A stretch of DNA of 64,000 nt from JAJEEA01 sp965243615 (GTDB lineage Bacteria; Acidobacteriota; Vicinamibacteria; Vicinamibacterales; UBA8438), in the NCBI GenBank assembly GCA_965243615.1, contig CBDEVO010000003.1:1550001-1614000 (forward strand), read 5' to 3'. A program made the translations under genes and the position numbers. Numbering within the stretch: position 1 is the first letter of the stretch; the number at the start of each line of letters is the position of its first letter. Shown in pieces: positions 1 to 8,651 of this stretch. Under the pieces are notes generated by a model. It was given only the letters and a program-made list of their open reading frames with translations, made no database searches and was not told the origin of the DNA.

Positions 1-634
1 GCGGCGCGTCGGCGTGCGCCTCGAATCCTCGGCGGACGGCGCGGTAGTAGGCGGAGTACTCCACCACCCGGAAGCTCGCATAGTCGTGCTCGTCGCGGCC
101 GCCGAGGGCCAGGTGCATCCGTTCCGGCGCGGCTCCCTGCGCGAGGGCCAGCAGGTCCGAGTACAGCAGGAGTTGCAGCACCGCCGCGCCCTTCGCGCTG
201 CGGGCCAGCTTTGCGTCGAGCACCTCGTACGACCAGGCGCCCAGCGCGCTCGGCTCGTCGACCCGAAGCAGGAAGTCGGGATAGCCGCTCCACCGGCCGT
301 CCGCATCCTCCAGGCGCCCCTGGTAGATGACCTCGGCCCCGCGCCGCATCGCGTCCCGCGTGCGGGTGGCGGCGGTGGCCGGATTCCGGCACGGCGTGTC
401 GGCCGCCGTGACCACCTCCACCACGCGGCCTTCCGCCGCGAACCGCTCCAGCAGACGCGCCTCGTGCTCGATGCCGCGCTGCTTCAGCACGTCGCCGCGG
501 GGGTCGTCGTACGGCGGGGGCGCCTCGATTGCGCCCAGCGCGACGGCCCGGCGCAGGGTCGTCAGATGGCCGCATGCGAGGTGGCGGCTGAGATCGGTGG
601 CCGAGAACGAGAGGCGGCCGTCGGCGAGGTGCAT
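1..634 (-). CDS. TM0106-family RecB-like putative nuclease (3' end outside window)
   Basis: Reading the minus strand from an ATG at 632-634 gives an open frame that runs off the window edge with no stop. The N-terminus (MHLADGRLSFSATDLSRHL, then ACGHLTTL) matches the start of TM0106-type RecB-like nucleases, which begin with an S-x-TDL-x-x-HL-x-C-x-HLT block. Further on, YEVLDAKLAR followed by LQLLLYSDLLA looks like the D/E-x-K core of the PD-(D/E)XK fold and its Q-x-x-x-Y helix. About 211 residues are visible. Full-length members are much longer and usually carry RNase H-like or helicase parts, so those would lie before position 1. Function is inferred from family resemblance: single-strand nuclease or DNA repair. 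It is divergent from the Fic gene at 852. Confidence 0.7.
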   Translation of the reverse strand, partial: MHLADGRLSFSATDLSRHLACGHLTTLRRAVALGAIEAPPPYDDPRGDVLKQRGIEHEARLLERFAAEGRVVEVVTAADTPCRNPATAATRTRDAMRRGAEVIYQGRLEDADGRWSGYPDFLLRVDEPSALGAWSYEVLDAKLARSAKGAAVLQLLLYSDLLALAQGAAPERMHLALGGRDEHDYASFRVVEYSAYYRAVRRGFEAHADAP

Positions 635-780
635 GGCGCGGGACGATAGCACGGGGCCATGTCAGAAGCTGTCAGGACGGCGACGTTCGTCCCCGCCCGT
701 CGCGCCCGTGCATGTCCTCGCGAAGGGCTGGGACCGGCTACGAACCGGGCCACCAGCCGTTCGGCGCCAGATCGGCCGTC

Positions 781-842
781 TGTTATTATCGAAAACAGGG
801 CTTAGCGACAATTGCAAGGGGCCGCATTTGCGGACCCGCAAA
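781..842 (+). promoter_or_regulatory. Fic gene promoter and perfect palindrome
   Basis: TG-T-TATTAT at 781-789 fits an extended -10 element on the plus strand. At 827-842 there is a perfect inverted repeat, TTTGCGGACCCGCAAA (7 bp arms, 2 bp spacer), ten bases before the Fic start codon. A closely similar block recurs just upstream of the gene at 3621. The palindrome would lie in the 5' leader and could be an operator or a small RNA hairpin over the ribosome binding site. Confidence 0.45.
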
Positions 843-851
843 CAAGGAACG

Positions 852-2009
852 ATGAACCAACCAGGACGGCGACCCCACGGGCGCTTGGTGCGACAGCCCG
901 GCGGACATGCAGCCTTCATCCCGGCTCCGCTCCCGCCGCCCTTCACGTGGGACAGCGAGCTCGTGGTCGCACTCTCCGCCGCCGACCTCGCCATCGGCCG
1001 GCTGGGGGGCGAGGGACGGCGGCTGCCGAACCCGCACCTGCTCATCCGGCCGTTCGTTCGCCGCGAGGCCGTGCTGTCCAGCCGGATCGAGGGCACGGTG
1101 TCGGGCCTCGACGATCTGCTGGCCGCCGAAGCGGGCGCACAGGTCCGGCGGAACGCGGCCGATCTGCGGGAGGTCGCGAACTACGTCACCGCCCTCGAGT
1201 ACGCGGTCGAGCGGCTCGCGACGCTCCCCCTGTCGCTGCGTCTCGTGCGCGAAGCGCACCGGTTGCTCATGACCGACGTACGGGGCGACGCCGCGACGCC
1301 GGGAGAGTTCCGGCGCACGCAGAACTGGATAGGGGCCTCCGGTTCCACACCCTCGACCGCGACCTACATACCGCCGCCGGCGGACGCGCTGGCCGACTGC
1401 CTGAAGCAGTGGGAGCGGTTCCTGCACGACACGACGCTGCCCGCGCTGGTCCACGCCGGACTCGCGCACGCGCAGTTCGAGGCCATCCATCCGTTTCTGG
1501 ACGGCAACGGCCGGGTCGGGCGGCTGCTCGTCACGCTGCTGCTCATCGAGCGCGACATCCTCCCGGCGCCGCTGCTGTACCTCAGCGCCTGGTTCGAGGC
1601 GACTCGGCCCGAGTACTACGCCCGTCTGCTCGGGACGACCGAGGTCGGCGAATGGAACGCGTGGCTGGTCTACTTTCTCCGCGGGGTCGCGGTGGAAGCG
1701 GAAGACGCGACGACGCGCATCCGTCGCATCGACGCCCTCGTGGCAGAGTGGCGAAGGCGGCTCGCGGGAGAGAAATCGAGGCTGCCGGACGCGCTTCTGG
1801 CGCTCTTCACCGAGAACCCTTTCTGGACGACGACTCGAGTCGCCCAGCGGCTGGAAGTCGCGTTCACGACGGCGGGCCGCGCCATCGACCGGCTCCAGGC
1901 CGCAGGCATCGTTGCCCCGGTCGGCGGCGCGCGCCGGAACCGCCTGTACTGCGCCGAGGCCATGCTGAGACTGCTCGAAGGCGACGAGCCAGAGACCGGA
2001 AGGAGCTGA
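852..2009 (+). CDS. Fic family protein (probable protein AMP-transferase) with C-terminal winged helix
   Basis: A 385-residue protein with the canonical Fic motif HPFLDGNGRVGR at residues 213-224, which binds ATP and provides the catalytic His for AMP transfer to target hydroxyls. Near the N-terminus, SSRIEG (residues 76-81) matches the S/T-x-x-x-E-G/N inhibitory helix of class II Fic enzymes, so the protein should be autoinhibited. The last ~65 residues (TTRVAQRLEVAFTTAGRAID onward) look like a winged helix-turn-helix, as in SoFic-like proteins. The ATG is chosen because AAGGA precedes it and the Fic_N domain begins soon after. The larger open frame upstream is non-homologous extension. The target protein is unknown. 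The shared palindrome with the 3621 gene suggests common regulation. Confidence 0.9.
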   Translation: MNQPGRRPHGRLVRQPGGHAAFIPAPLPPPFTWDSELVVALSAADLAIGRLGGEGRRLPNPHLLIRPFVRREAVLSSRIEGTVSGLDDLLAAEAGAQVRRNAADLREVANYVTALEYAVERLATLPLSLRLVREAHRLLMTDVRGDAATPGEFRRTQNWIGASGSTPSTATYIPPPADALADCLKQWERFLHDTTLPALVHAGLAHAQFEAIHPFLDGNGRVGRLLVTLLLIERDILPAPLLYLSAWFEATRPEYYARLLGTTEVGEWNAWLVYFLRGVAVEAEDATTRIRRIDALVAEWRRRLAGEKSRLPDALLALFTENPFWTTTRVAQRLEVAFTTAGRAIDRLQAAGIVAPVGGARRNRLYCAEAMLRLLEGDEPETGRS

Positions 2010-2092
2010 TCGCCGGAACGCCGACACGTTCTCGTTCAGGTCGGTCGGCGGGAAGGTGGTCGGCTGTTCTCTCACGGGCCGCGGGTCACCGC

Positions 2093-3385
2093 CTACGGCC
2101 CGAGCAGGCTGGCCGGAATCACCGCGATGCCGTCGCGGCGGCGGTAGGCGTCGGCGCCGGTGGTGACGATGGCGGCGTCGAGCAGTTGGGGGCCGATGCG
2201 GTCGGCGAGGCGGCGAAGCTGCCTCACGTCGCGGTCGGCGGCGACGGCGGTCAGCTTCACCTCGACGGCGACCACGCGCTGGTCGCCGCGCACGACGACG
2301 AGGTCCACTTCGAGCTCGCCTCCCCAGGTGCGCAGGTGGTTGACTTCGGCTTCCGCGGCCTGGGCGTAGACGCGCAGGCTCTGGGTGACGAGCGATTCGA
2401 ACAGGGCGCCCAGCAGGGTGCCATCGCGGGGGATCGCGGGGGCGGCCGGCCGGGGCTCGAGCAGGGCGCCCGCGTCCATGCCCAGCAGCCGCGCGGCGAG
2501 AGCCGGGTCCACGAGGTGGTGCTTGGGCGAGACGTTCAGCCGCGCCAACGGTCCCCCGCCCGGCAGCCAGGCGAACACCGGGTCGAGGACGCCGAGGCGC
2601 TCCAGCGTGTCGCGGTAGGGGCGGGTGGTGGACCGGGAGGGCTTGTCCCCCTCGCCGGCGGTGGAGGCGTCGCGGATCCGTTCGAAGCTGGCGGTGGTGG
2701 CGGTGGCGGCCGCGCAGGCCCGAAGCCAGCGCCGCAGCATGGCGGGATTGCGGGTGCGGATGCCCTGATCGGGCAGCTCGCGGTCGACGATGCGGGCGAT
2801 GTAGCCGTCGAGCTCGGCCCGCCGGGCACGGCCCGAGGCGCCGTGCATACCGGGGAATCCGCCGGCCACGATCTCCTCGACGTAGCGGTCCAGGGCGATG
2901 TCGGTGTGGCCGTCGATCGCCGGCCGGGCGCCCGCGAGCAGCTCCCGCAGGCTCACCGACGGCGTCTCCACGCCGCGTTCGGCAAGCGACAGCGGGCGCA
3001 TCCTCACGGTGACGATGCGCCCGGCGCCGGAGTGGGTTTCCGCGAAGTCGTCCGAGGCCGATCCCGTGAGGATGAAACGCCCGGGCCTGCGTTGGGCGTC
3101 CACCGCCCGGCGGACCAGATCCCAGGAAGGAGGATAGCGCTGCCACTCGTCGATGAGGATGGGTTCGGCGCCGCGCACGAGCCGATCGGGGTCGGCCTCG
3201 ATGAGATCGGACGCGCCGGGCCGATCCAGCTCATGGCGGGTGGCCGCCCGCCGGCGGGCCGTCTCCGTCTTGCCGACGCCCTTGGGTCCTTCGATGCTGA
3301 CCGCGGGAAGGTCCGACAGCAGCTCGTTCAGCTCGGCGTCGACGATCCTCGGCCGATAGCCCTCCGTCTCGGGGCGATCTCTCAT
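2093..3385 (-). CDS. AAA ATPase with DUF4143-like C-terminal domain
   Basis: A 430-residue protein with Walker A GPKGVGKT (residues 33-40), Walker B ILIDEW near residue 96 and sensor-like FILTGSA, the arrangement of AAA_14/DUF4143 ATPases. The C-terminal third contains GGELEVDLVVVRGDQRVVAV followed by EVKL (E375). This is the E-x-D...E-x-K pattern of a PD-(D/E)XK-like fold, and in this family it may be degenerate. These proteins are widespread, usually single-gene accessory ATPases of unsettled role, so no precise function is assigned. It is convergent with the Fic gene. Its start codon abuts the 23-bp repeat array at 3393-3484, which probably controls it. Confidence 0.85.
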   Translation of the reverse strand: MRDRPETEGYRPRIVDAELNELLSDLPAVSIEGPKGVGKTETARRRAATRHELDRPGASDLIEADPDRLVRGAEPILIDEWQRYPPSWDLVRRAVDAQRRPGRFILTGSASDDFAETHSGAGRIVTVRMRPLSLAERGVETPSVSLRELLAGARPAIDGHTDIALDRYVEEIVAGGFPGMHGASGRARRAELDGYIARIVDRELPDQGIRTRNPAMLRRWLRACAAATATTASFERIRDASTAGEGDKPSRSTTRPYRDTLERLGVLDPVFAWLPGGGPLARLNVSPKHHLVDPALAARLLGMDAGALLEPRPAAPAIPRDGTLLGALFESLVTQSLRVYAQAAEAEVNHLRTWGGELEVDLVVVRGDQRVVAVEVKLTAVAADRDVRQLRRLADRIGPQLLDAAIVTTGADAYRRRDGIAVIPASLLGP

Positions 3386-3392
3386 GACCCGG

Positions 3393-3484
3393 CTACACTA
3401 CAGTTCATCGAACTTCTACGATACAATTCATCGCACGTTTAGACTACCATTCATCCGATGTCTACGCTACCATCCATCGGGGGC
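3393..3484. repeat. Four tandem 23-bp repeats (iteron-like array)
   Basis: Four imperfect direct repeats begin at 3393, 3416, 3439 and 3462. The conserved block T(T/C)CATC falls at 3404, 3427, 3450 and 3473, an exact 23-bp period. The consensus is roughly CTACgnTACnATTCATCG. The array lies directly in front of the minus-strand ATPase start (3385) and upstream of the plus-strand gene at 3621. Arrays of this form are typically operators or iterons bound by a protein on successive DNA turns. Confidence 0.75.
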
Positions 3485-3589
3485 CCCGGCGCGCGCAGGA
3501 AGAGAGCAGCCCGAGCGGAGGTCATCGTCACCACGGTACGCCGAGCCGTCGGCGGTTATCGAAGAACGGCAACGCGCCAACAGCGGGAA

Positions 3590-3612
3590 GCCGCATTCCG
3601 CGGACCCGCAAA
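3590..3612 (+). promoter_or_regulatory. Upstream block shared with the Fic gene
   Basis: This 23-base block reads GCCGCATTCCGCGGACCC then GCAAA. It matches the block at 821-842 before the Fic gene apart from one substitution and one inserted base. It keeps the inverted repeat GCGG-AC-CCGC. It lies 8 bases before the start codon at 3621 and runs into AAAGGA, the likely ribosome binding site. Weaker similarity extends some 35 bases further upstream in both places. Confidence 0.5.
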
Positions 3613-3620
3613 GGACTCCC

Positions 3621-4247
3621 ATGAACGAGCCCGTCGCACGCCTCAGGATCGAGCTGCAGGAGATTGAGCCGAAGGTGTGGCGGCGCGTCGACGCGCCGCT
3701 GTCGTCGACGTTGCTGGCCCTGCACGACATCATCCAGGTCACGTTCGGCTGGACGAACTCGCACCTGTTCGAGTTCGAGGTCGGCGACCGCGCCTACGGC
3801 GATCCCATGCTCGACGAGGATCTCTACGACCGGCGCGTGTACAAGGCCAGGAGCATCCGCCTGAAGTCGCTCGTGGAGCGCGGGGTCGAGCGGTTCCTCT
3901 ACCTGTACGACTTCGGTGACAACTGGAGGCACGACATCTCCATCGAGTCCGTTCGCGACGGCGACGCCGACGTCGACTACCCCGCGTTCGTCGATGGCGA
4001 GCGGCGTTGTCCACCCGAGGACGTCGGCAGCGTCACCGGTTTCATGGAGTTTCTGGAAGCGGCGCTCAATCCGTTCCACGAGGAGCACGAGGCGATGGTG
4101 AGGTGGTACGGGAAGCCGTTCGACCCGCTCGAGATCGACGAGGAGCGCATCCGACTGATTCTCTCCTCGCTTGCCGCCCGCCGAGTGGGCCCCCTGAAGA
4201 GCCATCGCGGCGAGGCGGGTCGACGTTCCCCCCGAAGTCACAGGTAG
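3621..4247 (+). CDS. Plasmid pRiA4b ORF-3-like protein
   Basis: A 208-residue protein whose beginning (MNEPVARLRIELQEIEPKVW) and blocks such as LHDIIQVTFGWTNSHLFEF and YDFGDNWRHDI are characteristic of the pRiA4b ORF-3 (IS1096 OrfB/TnpR-like) family. Members are common in accessory regions and have no established biochemical role. The start at 3621 is preferred over an in-frame ATG at 3384, because the first 79 codons of the longer frame cover the repeat array and have no family similarity, and AAAGGA lies just upstream of 3621. The C-terminal 15 residues are basic and Ser/Arg rich, probably read-through beyond the domain. Confidence 0.85.
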   Translation: MNEPVARLRIELQEIEPKVWRRVDAPLSSTLLALHDIIQVTFGWTNSHLFEFEVGDRAYGDPMLDEDLYDRRVYKARSIRLKSLVERGVERFLYLYDFGDNWRHDISIESVRDGDADVDYPAFVDGERRCPPEDVGSVTGFMEFLEAALNPFHEEHEAMVRWYGKPFDPLEIDEERIRLILSSLAARRVGPLKSHRGEAGRRSPRSHR

Positions 4248-4385
4248 TCGGGAAGGAGTCTCATCCTCGCGCAGGACCGCCCCTCCCTCGAATGACTCGA
4301 TGACCTCGTCGGGGAGCGGCTCAAGAGAACGAGTCCGCGCGCTCGGAGCGACCGCGCGGGGTGTCGGTGGCCGCGCGCCGGTCCG

Positions 4386-5474
4386 TCAATAGAACACGAT
4401 CGCCAGCACGAAGACGACGATGGCGAGCATGACGAACCACTGCCAGATCTCCTGCTGGTCGTCCGAGGGGACGAGCTCGAAGGAGATGCTGCGGTGCGAG
4501 TCGATGACGTTGCGGAGGAAGGTGGCGGCGTCGACCTGGGGGCTGTCGACGATGACCGAGCGGCCGCCGGTGCGCTGCTCGACCATGTTGATGCCCTCGA
4601 ATCCGAGCTGGGTGCGCTGCCCGGCGAGGTCCTGCTCGAGGGTCTCGTCGTAGTCGATGCCGCGCACGTAGTCGATGAGCACCGAGTCGACGTTGGCCCC
4701 GGTGCGGCTGCCGATGCCGATGGTGTAGATGACGAGGCCGCGGCGCCGGAACTCGGCGAGGGCGGTGTCGAGCCGGCTCATCTGTTCGGCGTCGATGAGG
4801 AAGTCGCCGTCGGTGAACAGCAGCAGCACGCGGTCGTTGCGCTCCTCCGGCAGCCAGTCGTCGTCGCCCGACTCGAAGCGGTCCTGGTTGTCGAGCGACA
4901 GGTAGATCGACTCGAACGCGGTGGCGATGTCGCTGTCCCACGGGAACGCGTCGCCGGTGAGGCTCAGGGGCGGGGCGATGCGGCCCACCTCCTCGATGAA
5001 CCGCTCGGCGTTCGACGCCATGTGGGCGCGGCGCAGGGTGGTGGTGCCCCAGACGTACACCGCGGTGCGGTCGCCGGGGGTCAGGATGTCCTGGGTGTAG
5101 AGGCCCAGCGCCTCGCGCACCGCGAGATCGAGGCGGGATGGCCCGAGGTCCTTGACCCACATCGACGCCGAGGCGTCGATGGCGACGACGACGTCGACGT
5201 CGCCCCGCCGGAACGTCTGGCCGCCGTAGACCCAGAACGGCCGGGCGGCGGCGACGGCCACCAGGGCGAGGGCGACGATGGCGAGGAACCAGAACTTGAC
5301 GTGGCCGAAGAAGGGGTACTTCGAGCCTTCGGTGCGGGCCGGGCGCAGTGTGAGCCGCAACGCGAAGACGATGAGCCCGAAGGCGAGCAGCAGGCCCGCG
5401 AGGGGGAGGATCGCCAGGTACTCGGGGTTGGCGAACTCGACGCTCTCCCGGAGCAGGCTGCTGATGGTGTCCAT
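4386..5474 (-). CDS. Membrane VWA-domain protein, MxaL-like position
   Basis: A 362-residue protein with membrane segments at about residues 20-38 and 60-78 and a third at the extreme C-terminus (about 343-361). Between them is a von Willebrand A domain with the metal site D100-x-S-x-S (AIDASAS) and a later FTDGD. It is the last gene of the minus-strand six-gene operon whose order equals mxaR-S-A-C-K-L of methylotrophs, where this position is the second VWA gene. In those organisms the set helps assemble a PQQ alcohol dehydrogenase. Related MoxR/VWA operons (Bat type) serve other envelope complexes, so the client here is uncertain. Confidence 0.8.
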   Translation of the reverse strand: MDTISSLLRESVEFANPEYLAILPLAGLLLAFGLIVFALRLTLRPARTEGSKYPFFGHVKFWFLAIVALALVAVAAARPFWVYGGQTFRRGDVDVVVAIDASASMWVKDLGPSRLDLAVREALGLYTQDILTPGDRTAVYVWGTTTLRRAHMASNAERFIEEVGRIAPPLSLTGDAFPWDSDIATAFESIYLSLDNQDRFESGDDDWLPEERNDRVLLLFTDGDFLIDAEQMSRLDTALAEFRRRGLVIYTIGIGSRTGANVDSVLIDYVRGIDYDETLEQDLAGQRTQLGFEGINMVEQRTGGRSVIVDSPQVDAATFLRNVIDSHRSISFELVPSDDQQEIWQWFVMLAIVVFVLAIVFY

Positions 5475-5576
5475 CTGGTACGTGAGCGGCGCCCCCTCAC
5501 GGGCGCGAAACCCCGCCGCGGCCCCGCCGATGCTCGAGGCGGAGCCCGCGGGCGGTGGGAACTTCGCGGAAAGGAG

Positions 5577-6242
5577 CTACCCGCGGCGGCGGCGCACCGG
5601 GGTGCCCTCGCCCTTCATCTGCTCGAGCTCGGGCGGCTCGATCTCGCGGGGCGCCTCGAGGGCGCGCCGGACCGCCTCGGCGTTGCTGGTCAGGTCGTAG
5701 TTCCACTTGTAGTCGAAGCGGTCGCCGGGGTCGCCGCGCAGGGCCCGCTCGTAGTCGGCGTTCACCGTCTCCATCACCTCGAGGATGATCGCCTCGCGCT
5801 GGGTCGCGGCGTCGGGGGCCTCGGGGTTGATGGCCCGGTACCGCTGCCGCGCCAGCATGAACTTGGCGCTCGCGAGCAGGTGCGACGCCCGCGGGTCGTC
5901 GATCTCGTCGGCGAGGTCGTCCACCACCGTCCGGTAGTCGCCGGTCAGGTAGTTGTAGGACGCCTGCTGGAGGAACGAGTCGCGGAACAGGTACGAGTCG
6001 GCGAACCACTGCATGCCCCACGCCCGGCTGCCCTGGTAGAAGGCGGACACCTCGGCGAGCTGCGTCTCGGCCGTCTCGAAGTCGCCGCGCTCGACGCTGG
6101 CGCTCAGCCCTTCCAGGTTCGTGTAGAACGCCGTCAGGCTGCGCGCGGGTATCGAGACCCCGGCGAAGAAGAGCAGGGCGAGCACGAAGCCGACGAGATA
6201 CCGGAACGAGTGCTCCTTGTCGAGCAGGTCTGTCAGTCGCAT
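5577..6242 (-). CDS. MxaK-like membrane-anchored protein
   Basis: A 221-residue protein with one N-terminal membrane anchor (about residues 15-34) followed by an alpha-helical region rich in Ala, Tyr and Glu that looks TPR-like (FETAETQLAEVSAFYQGS). It has no catalytic motif. The C-terminus is Pro/Glu then Arg rich. Its slot between the two VWA genes matches mxaK in mxaRSACKL clusters. The function of MxaK itself is only known genetically, as being needed for active methanol dehydrogenase, so only the positional resemblance is claimed. Confidence 0.65.
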   Translation of the reverse strand: MRLTDLLDKEHSFRYLVGFVLALLFFAGVSIPARSLTAFYTNLEGLSASVERGDFETAETQLAEVSAFYQGSRAWGMQWFADSYLFRDSFLQQASYNYLTGDYRTVVDDLADEIDDPRASHLLASAKFMLARQRYRAINPEAPDAATQREAIILEVMETVNADYERALRGDPGDRFDYKWNYDLTSNAEAVRRALEAPREIEPPELEQMKGEGTPVRRRRG

Positions 6243-6329
6243 GTCACTTCTCTCTCGAGCGCCGCGCGTCTCGCGGCGGGTCCGCCCACGGGGGGCGCCC
6301 GCCCGTCTCCGTTCCGTGGACGCCGCCCG

Positions 6330-7460
6330 CTACGGGGTCGTCCCCCACAGCAGCTCGGACACGAACCCGACGGGGATGCCGACGAGCAGCAGCCCCATCG
6401 CCACCAGCAGGAACCGCGAGTAGATGGGCACCTTCAGGGCCCGGTGCTTCAGCTCCATGCGCACCGCCTCGCGCTCATCGATGGCCTGGTAGGCGCGCAG
6501 CAGGCTGTCCTCGTCCGTCACGTCGAAGTAGTCGCCCCCGTACTCCTGAATCTGCCCCACGAGCTGCGGCACGGTGGGGTGCAGGAAGCTCGCGGTGCGG
6601 GCATCGCTGGTGTTGATGTAGATGATGTAGGGGACGATGTTCCGTTTGTTCAGCTCGGCGAACTCCGCGTCGGGGAACTCGTCGACGGCGGCGTCGGTGA
6701 TGATGAGCACGGCCCGGTTCTGGTTCTGGCCGCGGCCCACCGCCGCCTCGTCCTGGTCGAAGTACTTCACGATGTCCTGCAGCGGCCGGATGATGTTGGT
6801 GTCGCCCTCGGCGGGCACGATGCGGACCTTGTCGCGGGGCACGACCATCGCCTTGTCGAGCCGCTGCGTCATCACGTAGGGCGCGTCCCAAACCTGGTAG
6901 TAGTACAGCTCGTCGTCCATGACGAAGTCGTCCACCTTGTAGGGGTAGGTGGAGAACAGCCACAGCGACACGCGGTCGTTCTTGTCGCGCCGCATCTCGA
7001 GGAACTCGAGATGGGCGTCGCGGGCGACCTCGGCCTTCGACTTGTTGGTGTCGGGGAACTCCCACGCCATCGAGCCCGACGTGTCGACGAGATCGACGCG
7101 GACCCGCGACTCGACGTAGCCGCTGACCTCCTCGGTGGCGGTGAGGAACGGGTCGGCGACCGAGAACACGAGCAGCGCGAGGGCGCCCGCCGCCAGCGCC
7201 TTGGGCGCGGTGTGGAGGACGCGGATCCAGAGCCGCTTGCGGTGCCCCGGCTCGATGTCGTGCCCGGAGTGCTCACGCACGTGGCGCTTGCTGACCGCGG
7301 CCAGCCGCACGAGGGTCAGGGCGAGCACGACCCCCAGCACGATCGCGATCCCCATCGCGATGCCGACGTCGCCGTACCGGATCGCCGCGAAGTCGGTCGC
7401 GATCAGCTCGCGGACGCCGCCGTCGACGAACATGACGAACTCGGACCAGGGCATCAGCAT
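6330..7460 (-). CDS. Membrane VWA-domain protein, MxaC-like
   Basis: A 376-residue protein with membrane helices at about residues 31-52 and 84-104, a VWA domain with MIDAS residues D126-TSGS, and a final membrane segment near residues 350-370. Topology would place the VWA domain outside the cytoplasm or exposed between anchors, as in BatA/MxaC proteins. It begins 10 bases after the MxaA-like gene ends, so the genes are translationally close. With the MoxR ATPase at 9560 it probably forms a metal-dependent chaperone complex. The specific client cannot be told from the sequence. Confidence 0.8.
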   Translation of the reverse strand: MLMPWSEFVMFVDGGVRELIATDFAAIRYGDVGIAMGIAIVLGVVLALTLVRLAAVSKRHVREHSGHDIEPGHRKRLWIRVLHTAPKALAAGALALLVFSVADPFLTATEEVSGYVESRVRVDLVDTSGSMAWEFPDTNKSKAEVARDAHLEFLEMRRDKNDRVSLWLFSTYPYKVDDFVMDDELYYYQVWDAPYVMTQRLDKAMVVPRDKVRIVPAEGDTNIIRPLQDIVKYFDQDEAAVGRGQNQNRAVLIITDAAVDEFPDAEFAELNKRNIVPYIIYINTSDARTASFLHPTVPQLVGQIQEYGGDYFDVTDEDSLLRAYQAIDEREAVRMELKHRALKVPIYSRFLLVAMGLLLVGIPVGFVSELLWGTTP

Positions 7461-7470
7461 GATCGTTCAC

Positions 7471-8592
7471 CTACCCCTTCGCCGGACGCGGAGAAGCGGC
7501 GCCCACCAGCACCTTCAGGTTGTTCAGCATCCGCACGTACGGGCGCAGCCGGTACAGCGCCTCCCCGAGCATGCGCGCCTCGCCGCCGGGGTGCTCGACC
7601 GGCGCCGGCGCCCCCGTCTCGAGCCCCCGCTGATAGGCTACGAGCCGGCCCGCAAGCACCCCGAGCGCGGCCTTCCGGTAGCTGTCCTTCAGCCCGTCGA
7701 CGTGCCGCTGGATGTCGAGGGCGGTGTCGCCGGGAACGAGGCCCGGGAGGTCCGCCTGCAGGTAGTCGCGCAGGACCAGCACCAGCGCCCGCTGGCGGTC
7801 GGCGAGCTGGTCGGCGCCGGCGTCCCGCGGCAGGCGTCGCAGGGCCGCCAGCTCGCGGCCCACCGCCCGGCGCGCCTCCCAGATCGACGGCAGGACGGGG
7901 ATCTGCGCCTCGATGCGGGCCAGCTCGTCCTCTTCCTGCTGCTTCTCGATGGAGACCGCCTTCGGCTTGCGGGCGAACCGCACCAGCATCACGAGCCAGA
8001 TCAGCAGCGGCAGGGGCGCGACGACCCAGGCCAGGGCGCGGAAGACCGTCGCGAGGCCCGAGAACGTGCCGAGCTCGACGGTGTCGCGGATGTCGAGCAG
8101 GGGCTCGTCGGTGATCGACGTCACGTAGCGCACGAGCCCCTGCCCTCCGTCGACCTGCTGGACCTCGGCGTCCTCGATGTCCTCGCCGAGGTCCCGCACG
8201 AGGTAGTAGAAGCTGAAGCTCGGCAGGGCGTAGGTCATCTTGTTGGGGTCGACGAGCCGGAACTCGTACACGAAGTCCCAGATGTGCGTGTCCTCGATGC
8301 GGTCCTTCTCGACCACCAGCGCCGTCGCCTCGAACGGGTGGACCGGGAGCGCCTCGGGGGTCATGCGGTCCTCGAGGATGATGATCTCCTGGCCGCTCGG
8401 GATCAGGTCGGGGAAGCGCAGCCGGTAGCGCTGGGTGATGCGGTCGCCGGTCTTGACGACGGTGGGCTCGAGCTCCAGGGTCTCGACCCGCACGAGGCCC
8501 GCGCCGGGCATCCCGGGGTCGGGTGGCTGGGCGGCCGACCCCGGCGGCGCGAGCAACAGGAGGCCGGCTGCGACGGCGATTAGGCGTGTCAT
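7471..8592 (-). CDS. MxaA-like exported/membrane protein
   Basis: Taken from the ATG at 8590-8592, the 373-residue product starts with a signal peptide (MTRLIAVAAGLLLLAPPGS) and a beta-rich extracytoplasmic domain. One membrane helix follows near residues 195-215 (ALAWVVAPLPLLIWLVML), then a helical cytoplasmic tail. The layout of periplasmic domain, single helix and helical tail matches MxaA-type proteins. The longer frame to 8649 is rejected because it has no signal and crosses a hairpin repeat at 8629. The gene sits third in the operon, after the MoxR and DUF58 genes, which supports the mxaRSACKL comparison. Confidence 0.65.
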   Translation of the reverse strand: MTRLIAVAAGLLLLAPPGSAAQPPDPGMPGAGLVRVETLELEPTVVKTGDRITQRYRLRFPDLIPSGQEIIILEDRMTPEALPVHPFEATALVVEKDRIEDTHIWDFVYEFRLVDPNKMTYALPSFSFYYLVRDLGEDIEDAEVQQVDGGQGLVRYVTSITDEPLLDIRDTVELGTFSGLATVFRALAWVVAPLPLLIWLVMLVRFARKPKAVSIEKQQEEDELARIEAQIPVLPSIWEARRAVGRELAALRRLPRDAGADQLADRQRALVLVLRDYLQADLPGLVPGDTALDIQRHVDGLKDSYRKAALGVLAGRLVAYQRGLETGAPAPVEHPGGEARMLGEALYRLRPYVRMLNNLKVLVGAASPRPAKG

Positions 8593-8628
8593 GGTCACCC
8601 GTTCTTCCCTGCCAGTCTGCGAAGGCCC

Positions 8629-8645
8629 GCGCCGTTCCACGGCGC
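8629..8645. repeat. REP-like hairpin, copy 1
   Basis: GCGCCGT-TCC-ACGGCGC is a perfect 7-bp stem with a 3-base loop between the DUF58 gene stop and the next gene. On the opposite strand its core reads CCGT-GGA-ACGG, the same core as hairpins at 47286, 47372 and 51136. Confidence 0.6.
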
Positions 8646-8651
8646 ACACCC

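Noticed and set aside
812..3442. An 876-codon plus-strand frame across Fic and the ATPase gene
   Set aside because: Composition is Arg/Pro/Ala rich and it overlaps two well-supported genes in other frames.
3384..3620. Using the ATG at 3384 as the start of the pRiA4b ORF-3-like gene
   Set aside because: It would translate the 23-bp repeat array into 79 residues without family similarity. The ATG at 3621 has a ribosome site.
4494..8114. A 1206-codon open frame on the plus strand
   Set aside because: It is antisense to the mxa-like operon genes, which have clear domains. High G+C creates long empty frames. Its translation is Val/Arg/Gly/Asp repeats with no domain.
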